From Desulfobacteraceae bacterium UBA2771 (GTDB lineage Bacteria; Desulfobacterota; Desulfobacteria; Desulfobacterales; Desulfosarcinaceae): a DNA stretch of 15,002 nucleotides. Below, in pieces: positions 1-7,950 of this stretch. The notes below the pieces were generated by a model. That model saw nothing but the letters and a program-made list of their open reading frames with translations, had not been told where the DNA came from and did no database searches. The stretch lies in NCBI GenBank assembly GCA_002352605.1, contig DEIP01000087.1, positions 1-15,002 on the forward strand, read 5' to 3'. The number at the start of each line of letters is the position of its first letter. Positions within the stretch are counted from its first letter, which is position 1. The position numbers were made by a program, and so were the translations under genes.

Positions 1-19
1 CTTTATAAAGTTCACGATC

Positions 20-775
20 CTAAACAATGACAGACAAAACAACGGTCACGTTGTCTTTTCCGCCGGCCCCTTTGGCCAGTTGAATCAAGGCCTCGGATTT
101 TTCATCCAAGGTTCCTTCAGCGCACAATGCGGCCGACACATCGGACTCTTCGACCATATCGGTCAGCCCGTCACTGCAAAGCAGGAACAGATCGGCCGGT
201 TTTTTCTTTCCTTTCAGAACATCCAAGGCAACTTCATCGTCGACGCCAACGGCCCTGAGGATGACGTTTCGCATGGCGTGTCGCCGGGCTTCTTTCGGGG
301 TAATGAGCCCCTGGTCAATTTTTTTTTGAACCAGCGAATGGTCTTTGGTCAGAAGTTTGAGCGTGTTGTTTTTCAGTCGGTAGGTTCTGGAATCACCCAC
401 ATGGCCGATGATGAAACTCTCCTGGGAAAAGGCCAACAACTCGGCGGTACAACCCATTCCCTGATGGTAGGGATTGCGCTCGACATGCTTGAGAATTTTT
501 TCGTTAGCCAGCTTGAAGGTGGTCTGCACCCGGGCGATGGTGTTCTCTTCAGACAGGCCGTCGTGACCGGCAAACACCGCTTTGGCCGTATCCGCAAAAA
601 TTTGGCTGGCCACCTCCCCGGCGGCAGCGCCCCCCATACCATCAGCAACCAGGCAGTAATGGTATGCATCGCAGATATGAAACACATCCTCATTGTTGGT
701 GCGGACATTGCCCACATCTGTTGCACCGTGGAAAGTAATCATCGATGGATCCTGTGGCACTTGGGTTTTAGCCAT
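20..775 (-). CDS. PP2C-family serine/threonine protein phosphatase
   Basis: A metal-dependent protein phosphatase of the bacterial PP2C (Stp/PrpC) type, expected to remove phosphate from Ser/Thr residues in the cytoplasm. The 251 residues cover a complete single catalytic domain with no membrane segment. Visible motifs are RTNNED (25-30), VADGMGG (43-49, metal ligand D45), HVGDSR (125-130), CSDGLTDM (200-207, D202) and GGKDNVT (238-244, D241), so all the usual metal-binding aspartates are present. The ATG at 775 has no Shine-Dalgarno sequence. The in-frame ATG at 742 (Met12) is preceded by AGGA at good spacing, starts right before the conserved core, and would have a normal leader from the predicted promoter at 785-813. 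It may therefore be the true start. No partner kinase lies in the window, but downstream genes are cut off at the left edge. Confidence 0.93.
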   Translation of the reverse strand: MAKTQVPQDPSMITFHGATDVGNVRTNNEDVFHICDAYHYCLVADGMGGAAAGEVASQIFADTAKAVFAGHDGLSEENTIARVQTTFKLANEKILKHVERNPYHQGMGCTAELLAFSQESFIIGHVGDSRTYRLKNNTLKLLTKDHSLVQKKIDQGLITPKEARRHAMRNVILRAVGVDDEVALDVLKGKKKPADLFLLCSDGLTDMVEESDVSAALCAEGTLDEKSEALIQLAKGAGGKDNVTVVLSVIV

Positions 776-784
776 GGTCGCTTA

Positions 785-813
785 AAATTATTATGATCAC
801 ATTGGGCTGTCAA
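785..813 (-). promoter_or_regulatory. Possible sigma70 promoter of the PP2C gene
   Basis: On the minus strand a perfect TTGACA (808-813) is followed after 17 bases by TAATTT (785-790), or after 15 bases by AATAAT (787-792). Transcription would begin near 778. That leaves almost no leader before the ATG at 775, but about 36 bases before the ATG at 742. Confidence 0.4.
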
Positions 814-1022
814 GAAACATCTTCTTATGATACCTAAAAGTTAGCTATATTTTCAAATATTGTTTACGCAACATTGGGACCTGATCCGGAGATTCAGGCC
901 ATCAGCACCGGTAAACCGTTGGTGATCCAGTTTGGCTCGACCCTGCAATCTTACCACATTCTGATCGTGACCATTTCAATAGAGATTCCCTTTTGCCACC
1001 GACTCCGGTTGAAAACATTTCG

Positions 1023-1844
1023 TTACATCCGATCAGATTGGAATTTCTTGGAAACCAGATGCCTTGCGCGGTTCTCGACATTCCCGAGATTGTCTCCGAT
1101 GATGTTGAAGGAAAGAACCGCCACCATGACGGCCAATCCCGGGAAGATGGAAAGATGCGGTGCGCTCAGAATGTAATCTTTGCCTTCCATGAGCAGCATG
1201 CCCCATTCCACATGGGGCGGTTGTACACCGAATCCAAGAAACCCCAAGGCGGACACGGCCAATACGGCCTTGCCAAGACCGACCGTGGCCAGAACGGCAA
1301 TCGAGGTTGTGGCGGCCGGCAGGAGATGGGATCGGATGATGGCCGATCTGGAAACGCCCGCCAGTTGAGCGGCTTTAACGTAGTCGCGTTCTCTCGCCGA
1401 AAGGGTGATACCTCTGACCACTCGGGCGTATCGCATCCAGCTGGTAACCGAAAACGCAAGCAAGAGATTGACTGTTCCCGGTCCCAGCAGACCGGCCACC
1501 GCCATGGCGGCTACAATTTCAGGAAATGCGAAAAAAACATCGGTAATGCGCATGAGGCATTCATCGACGTATCCGCCGGCGTAACCGGCAATCAACCCGA
1601 TCCAAACGCCAAAAAGGCAGGAGATGATCACCACGGCTGCACCCAACCCGATGGATGCCCGAGTCCCGAATAGTATTCGCGATAGCAGACACCGGCCCAA
1701 TGTATCGTTGCCCAACGGGTACTGCCATGAAGGCGGGGCCAGCCTGAAAGCCAGATCGGTTCGGACGGGATCGTGGGGACAAATCCACGGCTCCAGTGAA
1801 GCCTCGACGATGACTAATATGACGGCCGGGATCAATGATATCAT
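1023..1844 (-). CDS. ABC transporter permease, DppC/OppC/NikC type, orphan
   Basis: An inner-membrane permease subunit of the peptide/nickel ABC importer family. The 273 residues show an N-terminal hydrophobic segment, the family signature CPHDP and the stretch PLGNDTLGRCLLSRILFG, several further membrane segments, and the EAA-loop motif (KAAQLAGVSRSAIIRSHLLP), which docks the ATPase. It is slightly shorter than usual for DppC (about 290-300) because an in-frame TAA lies only two codons before the ATG, and no good Shine-Dalgarno sequence is visible. Its normal partners (DppB-type permease, two ATPases, binding protein) are absent on both sides. The 232 bases upstream and 247 bases downstream gave no recognisable remnant of them. 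It may be a leftover of a broken operon or may serve a transporter encoded elsewhere. Confidence 0.85.
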   Translation of the reverse strand: MISLIPAVILVIVEASLEPWICPHDPVRTDLAFRLAPPSWQYPLGNDTLGRCLLSRILFGTRASIGLGAAVVIISCLFGVWIGLIAGYAGGYVDECLMRITDVFFAFPEIVAAMAVAGLLGPGTVNLLLAFSVTSWMRYARVVRGITLSARERDYVKAAQLAGVSRSAIIRSHLLPAATTSIAVLATVGLGKAVLAVSALGFLGFGVQPPHVEWGMLLMEGKDYILSAPHLSIFPGLAVMVAVLSFNIIGDNLGNVENRARHLVSKKFQSDRM

Positions 1845-2076
1845 TGAGTCTTAATATTCGTGCGTCAGCGCTGAACGGTGATCACTGCCGTCACCTGAAT
1901 CACCAAGAGGATCTATTTCTTACTGTGACCCGTACGCCGGAGGTTGCAGTCCAGAGGCGGGTCGGTTATAAGAAGGACGATAGTGGTGGATCGAAGCGAT
2001 TGTCGATTGTTATGACAAAAAGAATAAGATCCATTCGTCCCTAATACAGCGTTTTTCATCAGGCAACCTATAGACC

Positions 2077-3291
2077 ATGACTTCAACGACTACCGCGTAT
2101 CATGTGGGATGGCTTATCGATGGGAGCGGTAAACCGGCTGTCCGGAACCGGATGGTCACCATTAACGCGGGCCGGATCCAGCGAATTCTGGATGCCAATG
2201 ATCCGCAAGCGCAAGGGATTGCTTCCGTCGATCTATCGGATTGCACGGCATTTCCCGCACTGATCGACAGCCACGTTCATTTGGTAATGTCCGGTACGAC
2301 CAAGCCATCCAAGCGCCGGAAGCAGCTGAACAGCACATTTACGGACCGACGGGAAACCATCGCAGAACATCTGCGCCGGCACCTGGCCTGCGGTGTACTG
2401 GCCGTTCGCGATGGCGGGGACCACAATGGCGACACCCTGCGTTACAAAGGGGAGATGGCCAATCATTCTCCGACGATGGTGACTTTCGCTTCGGCGGGTC
2501 GCGCCCGCTACGCACCAGGCCGCTACGGCAAACTGATCGGAGTCCCGGTGGAAGACGGTATGACCTTGACCCAGAGTGCCTTCGAAACGGATACCCGGCG
2601 GGATCACCTGAAAATAGTCAATTCCGGACTCAACAGCCTGACCCAATACGGCGTGGAATCTGCGCCCCAGTTTGATGAAGACGAGCTGACAGCGGCTGTC
2701 GCGGCAGCCAGAAAACGCGGCCAGCCCACCATGGTCCATGCCAATGGCCACCTGCCGGTGAAACTGGCTGTCGATGCCGGATGCGACAGCATCGAGCATG
2801 GTTTTTTCATGGGCAGGGAAAACATGCGCCGCATGGCTGATACCGGCGTGGTCTGGGTGCCCACGGCCGTGACCATGAAAGCCTACGTCGATTACCTGAA
2901 AAGCCAGGGGCACCGCAGCGATTCGTCGTTTGCCGATGTGACCGGAAAAAACCTGGAACACCAACTGGCACAGATGGATACCGCCCGGGAGTTGGGGGTG
3001 ACCCTTGCACTGGGAACCGATGCCGGAAGTCCGGGCGTGCATCACGGATTTTCCGTCAAAGCGGAACTCCAGCTCTTCGTATCTGCGGGCTTCAGCGTGG
3101 AGGGTGCCATTCGATGCGCCAGTCGAAACGGCGCCCTGCTCATGGGGTTATCCGGAAGGGGTAAAATCGCCCCGGGCATGCGGGCGGATTTCATGGCGGT
3201 CAAGGCCCCCGTGGAACACGTGCCTGAGACCCTCGATCAGATCATTTGCCGTGTGGTCGAGGGGCGCATGATCGACGCCTCGACCATCTGA
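2077..3291 (+). CDS. Metal-dependent amidohydrolase (imidazolonepropionase/prolidase-like)
   Basis: A 404-residue member of the amidohydrolase superfamily, likely a cytoplasmic hydrolase of amide or peptide-like bonds. The substrate cannot be named. The full set of expected metal ligands is visible: HVH at 66-68 in the strand-1 motif LIDSHVHL, K179 (DHLKIVNSG, candidate carboxylated lysine), H221 (MVHANG), H241 (IEHGFF) and D315 (ALGTDAGSPG). The N-terminal (VGWLIDGSG) and C-terminal (GKIAPGMRADFMAV) beta-sandwich segments typical of the family are both present, so the gene looks complete. The arrangement resembles the Xaa-Pro dipeptidase/imidazolonepropionase-related branch. The ATG at 2077 has only a weak ribosome site (AGG about 15 bases upstream). 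It converges on the Lon-like gene with 26 bases between stop codons and no clear terminator. It is divergent from the orphan permease; a peptide-transport link is conceivable but unproven. Confidence 0.88.
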   Translation: MTSTTTAYHVGWLIDGSGKPAVRNRMVTINAGRIQRILDANDPQAQGIASVDLSDCTAFPALIDSHVHLVMSGTTKPSKRRKQLNSTFTDRRETIAEHLRRHLACGVLAVRDGGDHNGDTLRYKGEMANHSPTMVTFASAGRARYAPGRYGKLIGVPVEDGMTLTQSAFETDTRRDHLKIVNSGLNSLTQYGVESAPQFDEDELTAAVAAARKRGQPTMVHANGHLPVKLAVDAGCDSIEHGFFMGRENMRRMADTGVVWVPTAVTMKAYVDYLKSQGHRSDSSFADVTGKNLEHQLAQMDTARELGVTLALGTDAGSPGVHHGFSVKAELQLFVSAGFSVEGAIRCASRNGALLMGLSGRGKIAPGMRADFMAVKAPVEHVPETLDQIICRVVEGRMIDASTI

Positions 3292-3317
3292 ATCCCTTCC
3301 ATGGGGCCACCGCTTTA

Positions 3318-6300
3318 TCATTGTTCTCGGCGCCGACTGTTTTTCTTTCGGGAACGCACTTTTTGAATCAGGCGCTTGACCGGATCTGTCCACAGGGTCA
3401 ACGAGGATTCATGTTGGCGAAAAATCTCTTCCAGGGAGAGATGGGGGTCTTTTGACGGGCTTCGTAGGTAGCGGCGCAGGGCAATCATCCGGTTTTTAAT
3501 CTCTTTTTCCGCACGCATTTTCAGAGTTTCTTTTTTTCTTAAAATCTCCTCTTTTATCGCCACATCGAGTTGTTGCCCCTGGTATTTATCCACCTTGTAG
3601 CGGATCCGGATAGCAATGAGCTCCTGGATCATCTGTTCATATTCAGGATCCGGACAGATCACCTCCGGAACCAGATCGCCGAAATGGGTTACCCCTAATA
3701 TATCCTTGTCCTGGCTCCAGTAGTTGACCAGAAATTCGGGTTCCAGATCCATGTAATTTTTCAGGGGCATGTACATCCGGCGCAGGTACATGAGCACCTT
3801 TTCCGTTTTTTTGCGCTGGCCGCCAATGATGACCGATCCGCCCACTTCGCCGCGTTTGACCCCTTTGGTCCAGGGCGCACCGGTAATGCCGAAGTCATGG
3901 CACACCGGGATGTTAATCAGCGCCGACAGGGTGTTGATGGCCAGGGCGTAGCCCGCGGACGGTCCGCCCACACTGTATGAAGCGGAAAGCAACTGATGGT
4001 GGAGGGTATACTTGTCTAAAAACTCGCCCAGCAGACGCGCGGCGCTGACCTTGGGGTTCATCTCCTGAAGATAATTCTTGACCATGGTCAGCGCCTCATG
4101 GGCGCTCTGCTGGGTCATCTGGACCGCCATCTCCATCTGGGCACCGGCCGACGACGACGATGACACGGCACCGGTGACCATCACCTTTTCCGACGACAGG
4201 CCGTAGGTCAGGCTGGTGGCGATGGGCAAAAGAACGCCGGTGACATCGTTGGCTCCCACGCCAATGATGAACCCCACTTGCGGTTCCTGGCTCAGCTCCG
4301 CCTCCAGAAACTCATCGAGCACCACCTTGCCTTTTTGGGTGGGACTTTCCGATATCTCATGGCGGGCCGATTTGAGGTGGCTTGCGACCATGGGATAGTC
4401 GTCTGACCGCCGTATCGGCGCCAGCAATTTAATAATCGCTTCGGAATGTTCTATAAACCGGTGGGGCCCCCCCCGAACGGTCGTCTTCAGCTGGTTTTGA
4501 TGATCGAACGCCTCTAAGATCCCCATGAGGGTCTTATAGTTGAATTTGACAAAATTTTCCCGGTCCTTCAGCGGATCCTGGCGAATCTGACGAAAGCGAA
4601 TGAGCACTTCGAATTCCGTATTCCTCAGCGATCTGGCCTTTTCGACAAAGGCGGCATAATCTGCCGGTGTATTGCAGACCCCCTTTGCCGCCTCCACGAT
4701 GCTGTGGGTGTTAATATCCGCCGACAGGGGAATCTCCTCCAGAGCGTTCTCCACAATCCTAACGATATCTGCTTTTTTCAACAGGCCTTTGATTTCCAAC
4801 ACCTTGAGGCGCTTGGACCGGATCAGGGCCGGATCCAGAATGTCCAGCCGGTTGGTGGTGAGTACGGTGAACACTTTGTGTAACGGTGTTTCACCATCGA
4901 TGAGATTTAAGAATTTGTTGGTCAGTTTATCCGACGGATTGCCGCCGGTGCTGCTGCGTTTGGGTGCCAGGGCATCCCCTTCGTCGAAGAAAACCACTGC
5001 CGGGGCAATCATTTTGGCGATGTCGTATACCTTTTCCAGGTTGTCCACGGCGCCGTCGACGGGGTTGGACGGGTCTTGAAGGGCGCTGGCACTGGTGGCG
5101 ATATCGTGGACATCGGTGTTCTCACTGAGCCAGGTGCGAACCAGAAAAGTTTTTCCGCTTCCCGGTGGGCCATTGAGCACCACGCCTTTCTCCTCGCTGA
5201 CATTATAATACAGGCAATTATTGGTCATCTCCGAAAAGATATCCTTGATGCTTCCCACGTATGCTTCCCATTTGATATCCCGATCCATACGGCTGACCAC
5301 CTTCTTGTAAAGATCGCCATAGGAATTCTGGGCCACCAGTTCGAAGGCCTTCCTCACCAGCATAGCGTCATCCAGGTAGGTGGGGATAAAGTTCCCCTTG
5401 ATCTGGATGATGGAGTGGATCAGTTTGCGCACGTAGGAGGGAATGACCTTCAAGGTGCGCTCCTTAAAAATCGAATAGAGCTTGTCCACCGTTGCCGACA
5501 CGCCGTCCGGCGTCAGGCATCTGGATGTTTCGTAATTGTTTTCGTTCTGCTCCGACAACACCTGGATATCGTTTCGCAGCAGTTCCAGGCGTACCACTTC
5601 CTTCAGGTTTTCCGGGTTGGTCCAGTAGTCGGAAATGTCGATGATGCGGCCTTTTTCCAGAAACCGACGGTAGACGGCGGCATCGAAGCGTTCGGGCTGG
5701 TCCGTCGTGGCGATGAGCAGGCAATCCCGTTTCCCGCTGATGATCTCATCCAGGACGATATTGGAGGTGTCCACCAGGGTGCGCTGCTGACGGGTTACGC
5801 CGGAGTCGCGGCCGGTGGCTTTGCCGAAAGCGCTGTGGGCTTCTTCGATATGCCGGATGGATGTTTTTCGCGGATCACCCAGGGATTTTTTAAAATAATT
5901 GCCGGGTTCACCGGCAAGGGCGGTCTGGAAATCATTGGGGGTGACGACGGCATAGTCAATCCAGATCCCCTGTTCCTGAAGCTTGGAGAGACTTTGTCCG
6001 ATCTTTTTTTTCAGGATCAGCCGTACCAGCGGGATTCTGGAGAGCCGGTTGTAAAACTTCACTTTTTTTCGCCGGGATATTTCGATGGCCAGCGTGGGAT
6101 CGATCTCTTCAATGGTTTTCCAAAACGGCTCGCCGGCGAGCACGTCCTCTTTTTTTTTATGAAGATCCGTTTCGGGCAGCACGTCATTGCCGAAGATGAT
6201 CCATTCGATGGCCTGGGTCACGGTGGAGGTCTTGCCGCTTCCGGACGGGCCGACAAAAAGGAGCAGCGACGCTTTGGGGACGCCGGTGTCCGAAATATAC

Positions 6301-6737
6301 TCTTTCCGCAGGTGGGCGCGATACACTTTTTCAAACATGTCATGGAGCTCGACGGGGATATGGACATCCACCAGTTCCTTGTCCAACAAAGAGATCAGAT
6401 AACGGTAGTCTTTGGCGGATACCTCCTTTTCCAGTATCTTGTTCCAGGCGTCCTGAGGGTTGGTGTGACCCGAAATCTCAAATCGTTTTTTCCAGTCCGT
6501 GAGGATGTCCGGATCTTTAAGGACGTTGAAATTTTTTTCAGGTGCTTCCATGAAATAGGAAAGGAATGTTTCCAGGACACTGTTGATCAGCCCCCTGGGC
6601 GGTCGGTACTGATTGAGGCGGGCACGCATGAACGCTTTGGTCTCCTGGGGCCAGGCGGTCACCAGGTCTTCGATCTCACGGATCCGGTTTTCCGTCAGTT
6701 GGACGTAGGTAATCTCTCTAGTCAGCCGTCTGGCCAT
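3318..6737 (-). CDS. Dual-AAA+ ATPase with C-terminal Lon-type (S16) protease domain
   Basis: A 1139-residue ATP-dependent protease candidate. Visible order: helical N-terminal part (1-150) without a canonical Lon substrate-binding domain; AAA module 1 with Walker A GPSGSGKT (163-170), a Walker B-like RHIEEAH (295-301, Glu where Asp is usual) and sensor-like IATTDQPE (342-349); AAA module 2 with GPPGSGKT (523-530), VVFFDEGDA (581-589) and sensor 1 LTTNR (626-630); a Lon peptidase domain at about 815-1025 with GGPSAG (924-929, nucleophile S927) and GGQRKK (972-977, candidate dyad K977); then a charged helical tail to 1139. Ordinary Lon has one AAA module, is about 780 residues long and ends with the protease domain. 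No transmembrane segment is seen. The ATG at 6737 is chosen because GGAGGG stands upstream and the protein begins MARRLTREI; an extension to 6851 would run far into the SPFH gene. It overlaps the SPFH gene by 20 bases, implying translational coupling. Confidence 0.9.
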   Translation of the reverse strand: MARRLTREITYVQLTENRIREIEDLVTAWPQETKAFMRARLNQYRPPRGLINSVLETFLSYFMEAPEKNFNVLKDPDILTDWKKRFEISGHTNPQDAWNKILEKEVSAKDYRYLISLLDKELVDVHIPVELHDMFEKVYRAHLRKEYISDTGVPKASLLLFVGPSGSGKTSTVTQAIEWIIFGNDVLPETDLHKKKEDVLAGEPFWKTIEEIDPTLAIEISRRKKVKFYNRLSRIPLVRLILKKKIGQSLSKLQEQGIWIDYAVVTPNDFQTALAGEPGNYFKKSLGDPRKTSIRHIEEAHSAFGKATGRDSGVTRQQRTLVDTSNIVLDEIISGKRDCLLIATTDQPERFDAAVYRRFLEKGRIIDISDYWTNPENLKEVVRLELLRNDIQVLSEQNENNYETSRCLTPDGVSATVDKLYSIFKERTLKVIPSYVRKLIHSIIQIKGNFIPTYLDDAMLVRKAFELVAQNSYGDLYKKVVSRMDRDIKWEAYVGSIKDIFSEMTNNCLYYNVSEEKGVVLNGPPGSGKTFLVRTWLSENTDVHDIATSASALQDPSNPVDGAVDNLEKVYDIAKMIAPAVVFFDEGDALAPKRSSTGGNPSDKLTNKFLNLIDGETPLHKVFTVLTTNRLDILDPALIRSKRLKVLEIKGLLKKADIVRIVENALEEIPLSADINTHSIVEAAKGVCNTPADYAAFVEKARSLRNTEFEVLIRFRQIRQDPLKDRENFVKFNYKTLMGILEAFDHQNQLKTTVRGGPHRFIEHSEAIIKLLAPIRRSDDYPMVASHLKSARHEISESPTQKGKVVLDEFLEAELSQEPQVGFIIGVGANDVTGVLLPIATSLTYGLSSEKVMVTGAVSSSSSAGAQMEMAVQMTQQSAHEALTMVKNYLQEMNPKVSAARLLGEFLDKYTLHHQLLSASYSVGGPSAGYALAINTLSALINIPVCHDFGITGAPWTKGVKRGEVGGSVIIGGQRKKTEKVLMYLRRMYMPLKNYMDLEPEFLVNYWSQDKDILGVTHFGDLVPEVICPDPEYEQMIQELIAIRIRYKVDKYQGQQLDVAIKEEILRKKETLKMRAEKEIKNRMIALRRYLRSPSKDPHLSLEEIFRQHESSLTLWTDPVKRLIQKVRSRKKNSRRREQ

Positions 6738-7680
6738 CTTTTTCTCCCTCCGACGGATTGGCGGCGTTGAATGCGGGAAGGGTGATTGCCGGCGCGTTCC
6801 CTTGGGTATTCTGAATGACCACGGTGTTCTGTCCCAACTGGTGCTTCTCATATGCAGTGGCCCATTTTTGCTGGGTCAGGAACTGAAGCAGTGCGGTGTC
6901 TGAAGATCCATCTTCTCGTCCCAGGGAATTTTGCAGGTTCTGGATACCGTCCAGATAGGCGGCATACAATTTGCGGATACGGCTGGCTTCCTGGTCCGCC
7001 GCGTAATTGTCGGCCTCGGCAATCAATTCCCGTCGCTTTTTCTCTTCGGTTGCCTCTACCAGCTTGTCTCCGAATCGGGTCTCCTTGAGTACGAAGCTGA
7101 CAACTTCCACCCCGTATTTTTCTTCGATAGTCGGGCCGCCGATGTTGATGGGGCGGGATTTCAGTGCGCTAAATATCGCTTCTTTGATGGTTTCACGGTC
7201 ACTGATCAGCCGGTCCACCTGCTGGGACTGGAGAATGTCCTTGACGATGCCGTCGTAGTCTCCCTGCAACAAATCCAGGGGGCGCAGGTTCTCGATGGCC
7301 CACGTGTCCAGATTCCGGATCCGGTAAGTGAGTACTCCTGAGGTCCAAAGGGCAACGTTGCCTTTGGAGATGATTCGCATGGGGGCCGGGGTACCGCCCA
7401 ACTGAAGCGTCTGGTTCATCAGCGGCACCTCCTGCTCGATACGGGTGAAATAGGGCAACCGGGCATGCCAGCCCACATCCGTGACCGCCTGGCGGATTCC
7501 ACCGAAGCGCTCCAATACCATCGCATAGTTCATCTTGACCTTAAAAATGGTCTTGGTGGCATAGACCATCGCAATCAGGCCGTAAACCAACCCGACAACC
7601 GTGATCAAGGCGATCAGGCGACGCAGGACGTTTTTAACGAAGGACCGCCGTAGCAATTGACTGGGTGGATGTGTAGCCAT
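6718..7680 (-). CDS. SPFH/Band 7 (HflC/prohibitin-like) membrane protein
   Basis: A 320-residue protein anchored by one N-terminal transmembrane helix (about 21-40), with basic residues before it, followed by an SPFH domain (about 45-215). The segment from VLERFGGIRQ (55-64) through GWHARLPYF (70-78) to VPLMNQTLQLGG (85-96) matches the HflC pattern. A charged helical region (about 205-255, EKKRRELIAEADNYAADQEA) and a Gln/Asn-rich tail follow. Such proteins form large ring or cage oligomers that scaffold membrane proteases (HflKC with FtsH, prohibitins with m-AAA). An AAAGGAG ribosome site lies just before the ATG at 7680. The stop lies inside the Lon-like reading frame (20-base overlap), so the two products are probably made together and act together. 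Only one SPFH gene is present, unlike the HflK/HflC pair, so a homo-oligomer is inferred. Confidence 0.9.
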   Translation of the reverse strand: MATHPPSQLLRRSFVKNVLRRLIALITVVGLVYGLIAMVYATKTIFKVKMNYAMVLERFGGIRQAVTDVGWHARLPYFTRIEQEVPLMNQTLQLGGTPAPMRIISKGNVALWTSGVLTYRIRNLDTWAIENLRPLDLLQGDYDGIVKDILQSQQVDRLISDRETIKEAIFSALKSRPINIGGPTIEEKYGVEVVSFVLKETRFGDKLVEATEEKKRRELIAEADNYAADQEASRIRKLYAAYLDGIQNLQNSLGREDGSSDTALLQFLTQQKWATAYEKHQLGQNTVVIQNTQGNAPAITLPAFNAANPSEGEKDGQTAD

Positions 7681-7907
7681 GTCCGCTCCTTTGGTTTACG
7701 GAAAACACCGACAGGCGGCATCCATTTGGACGGGCAAGCCGGTCTGAAGGGTATTGCCACCACCGGTCGACTTGGATGTGCGTCACCCGGTAATTGCGAA
7801 AAAATGAGTTATGGTTGGGTGAATCGGATGATGCCGACCGTGATTGGTACGATAGTTGTTTGATAATTCAATTGTATTCAACCATGAAAAAGGTGTGGTT
7901 TCAAGGG

Positions 7908-7930
7908 AAAAACCATCCGCAAAACGGTGG
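7908..7930 (-). terminator. Likely intrinsic terminator after the zinc-ribbon gene
   Basis: On the minus strand, CCACCG and CGG(A)TGG pair around a TTTTG loop (7930-7913) and are followed directly by five T residues (7912-7908). The hairpin starts about 20 bases after the stop codon of the zinc-ribbon gene. It suggests that the SPFH/Lon-like pair has its own promoter somewhere in 7681-7907, where I could not identify a convincing one. Confidence 0.5.
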
Positions 7931-7950
7931 TGGGGTCAGCGGGATGAGAA

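Noticed and set aside
80..796. A 238-codon open frame on the plus strand over the phosphatase gene
   Set aside because: The minus-strand PP2C motifs are complete; the antisense product has no family features.
874..1176. A plus-strand peptide with STGKPLVIQFG, faintly like a thioredoxin-fold start
   Set aside because: No CxxC motif follows, and the rest runs antisense into the permease gene. The resemblance is too short to support.
5076..6770. A 564-codon open frame on the plus strand
   Set aside because: It lies entirely antisense to the dual-AAA protease, whose motifs are unambiguous. The plus-strand product has no recognisable domain and is a product of GC-rich codon bias.
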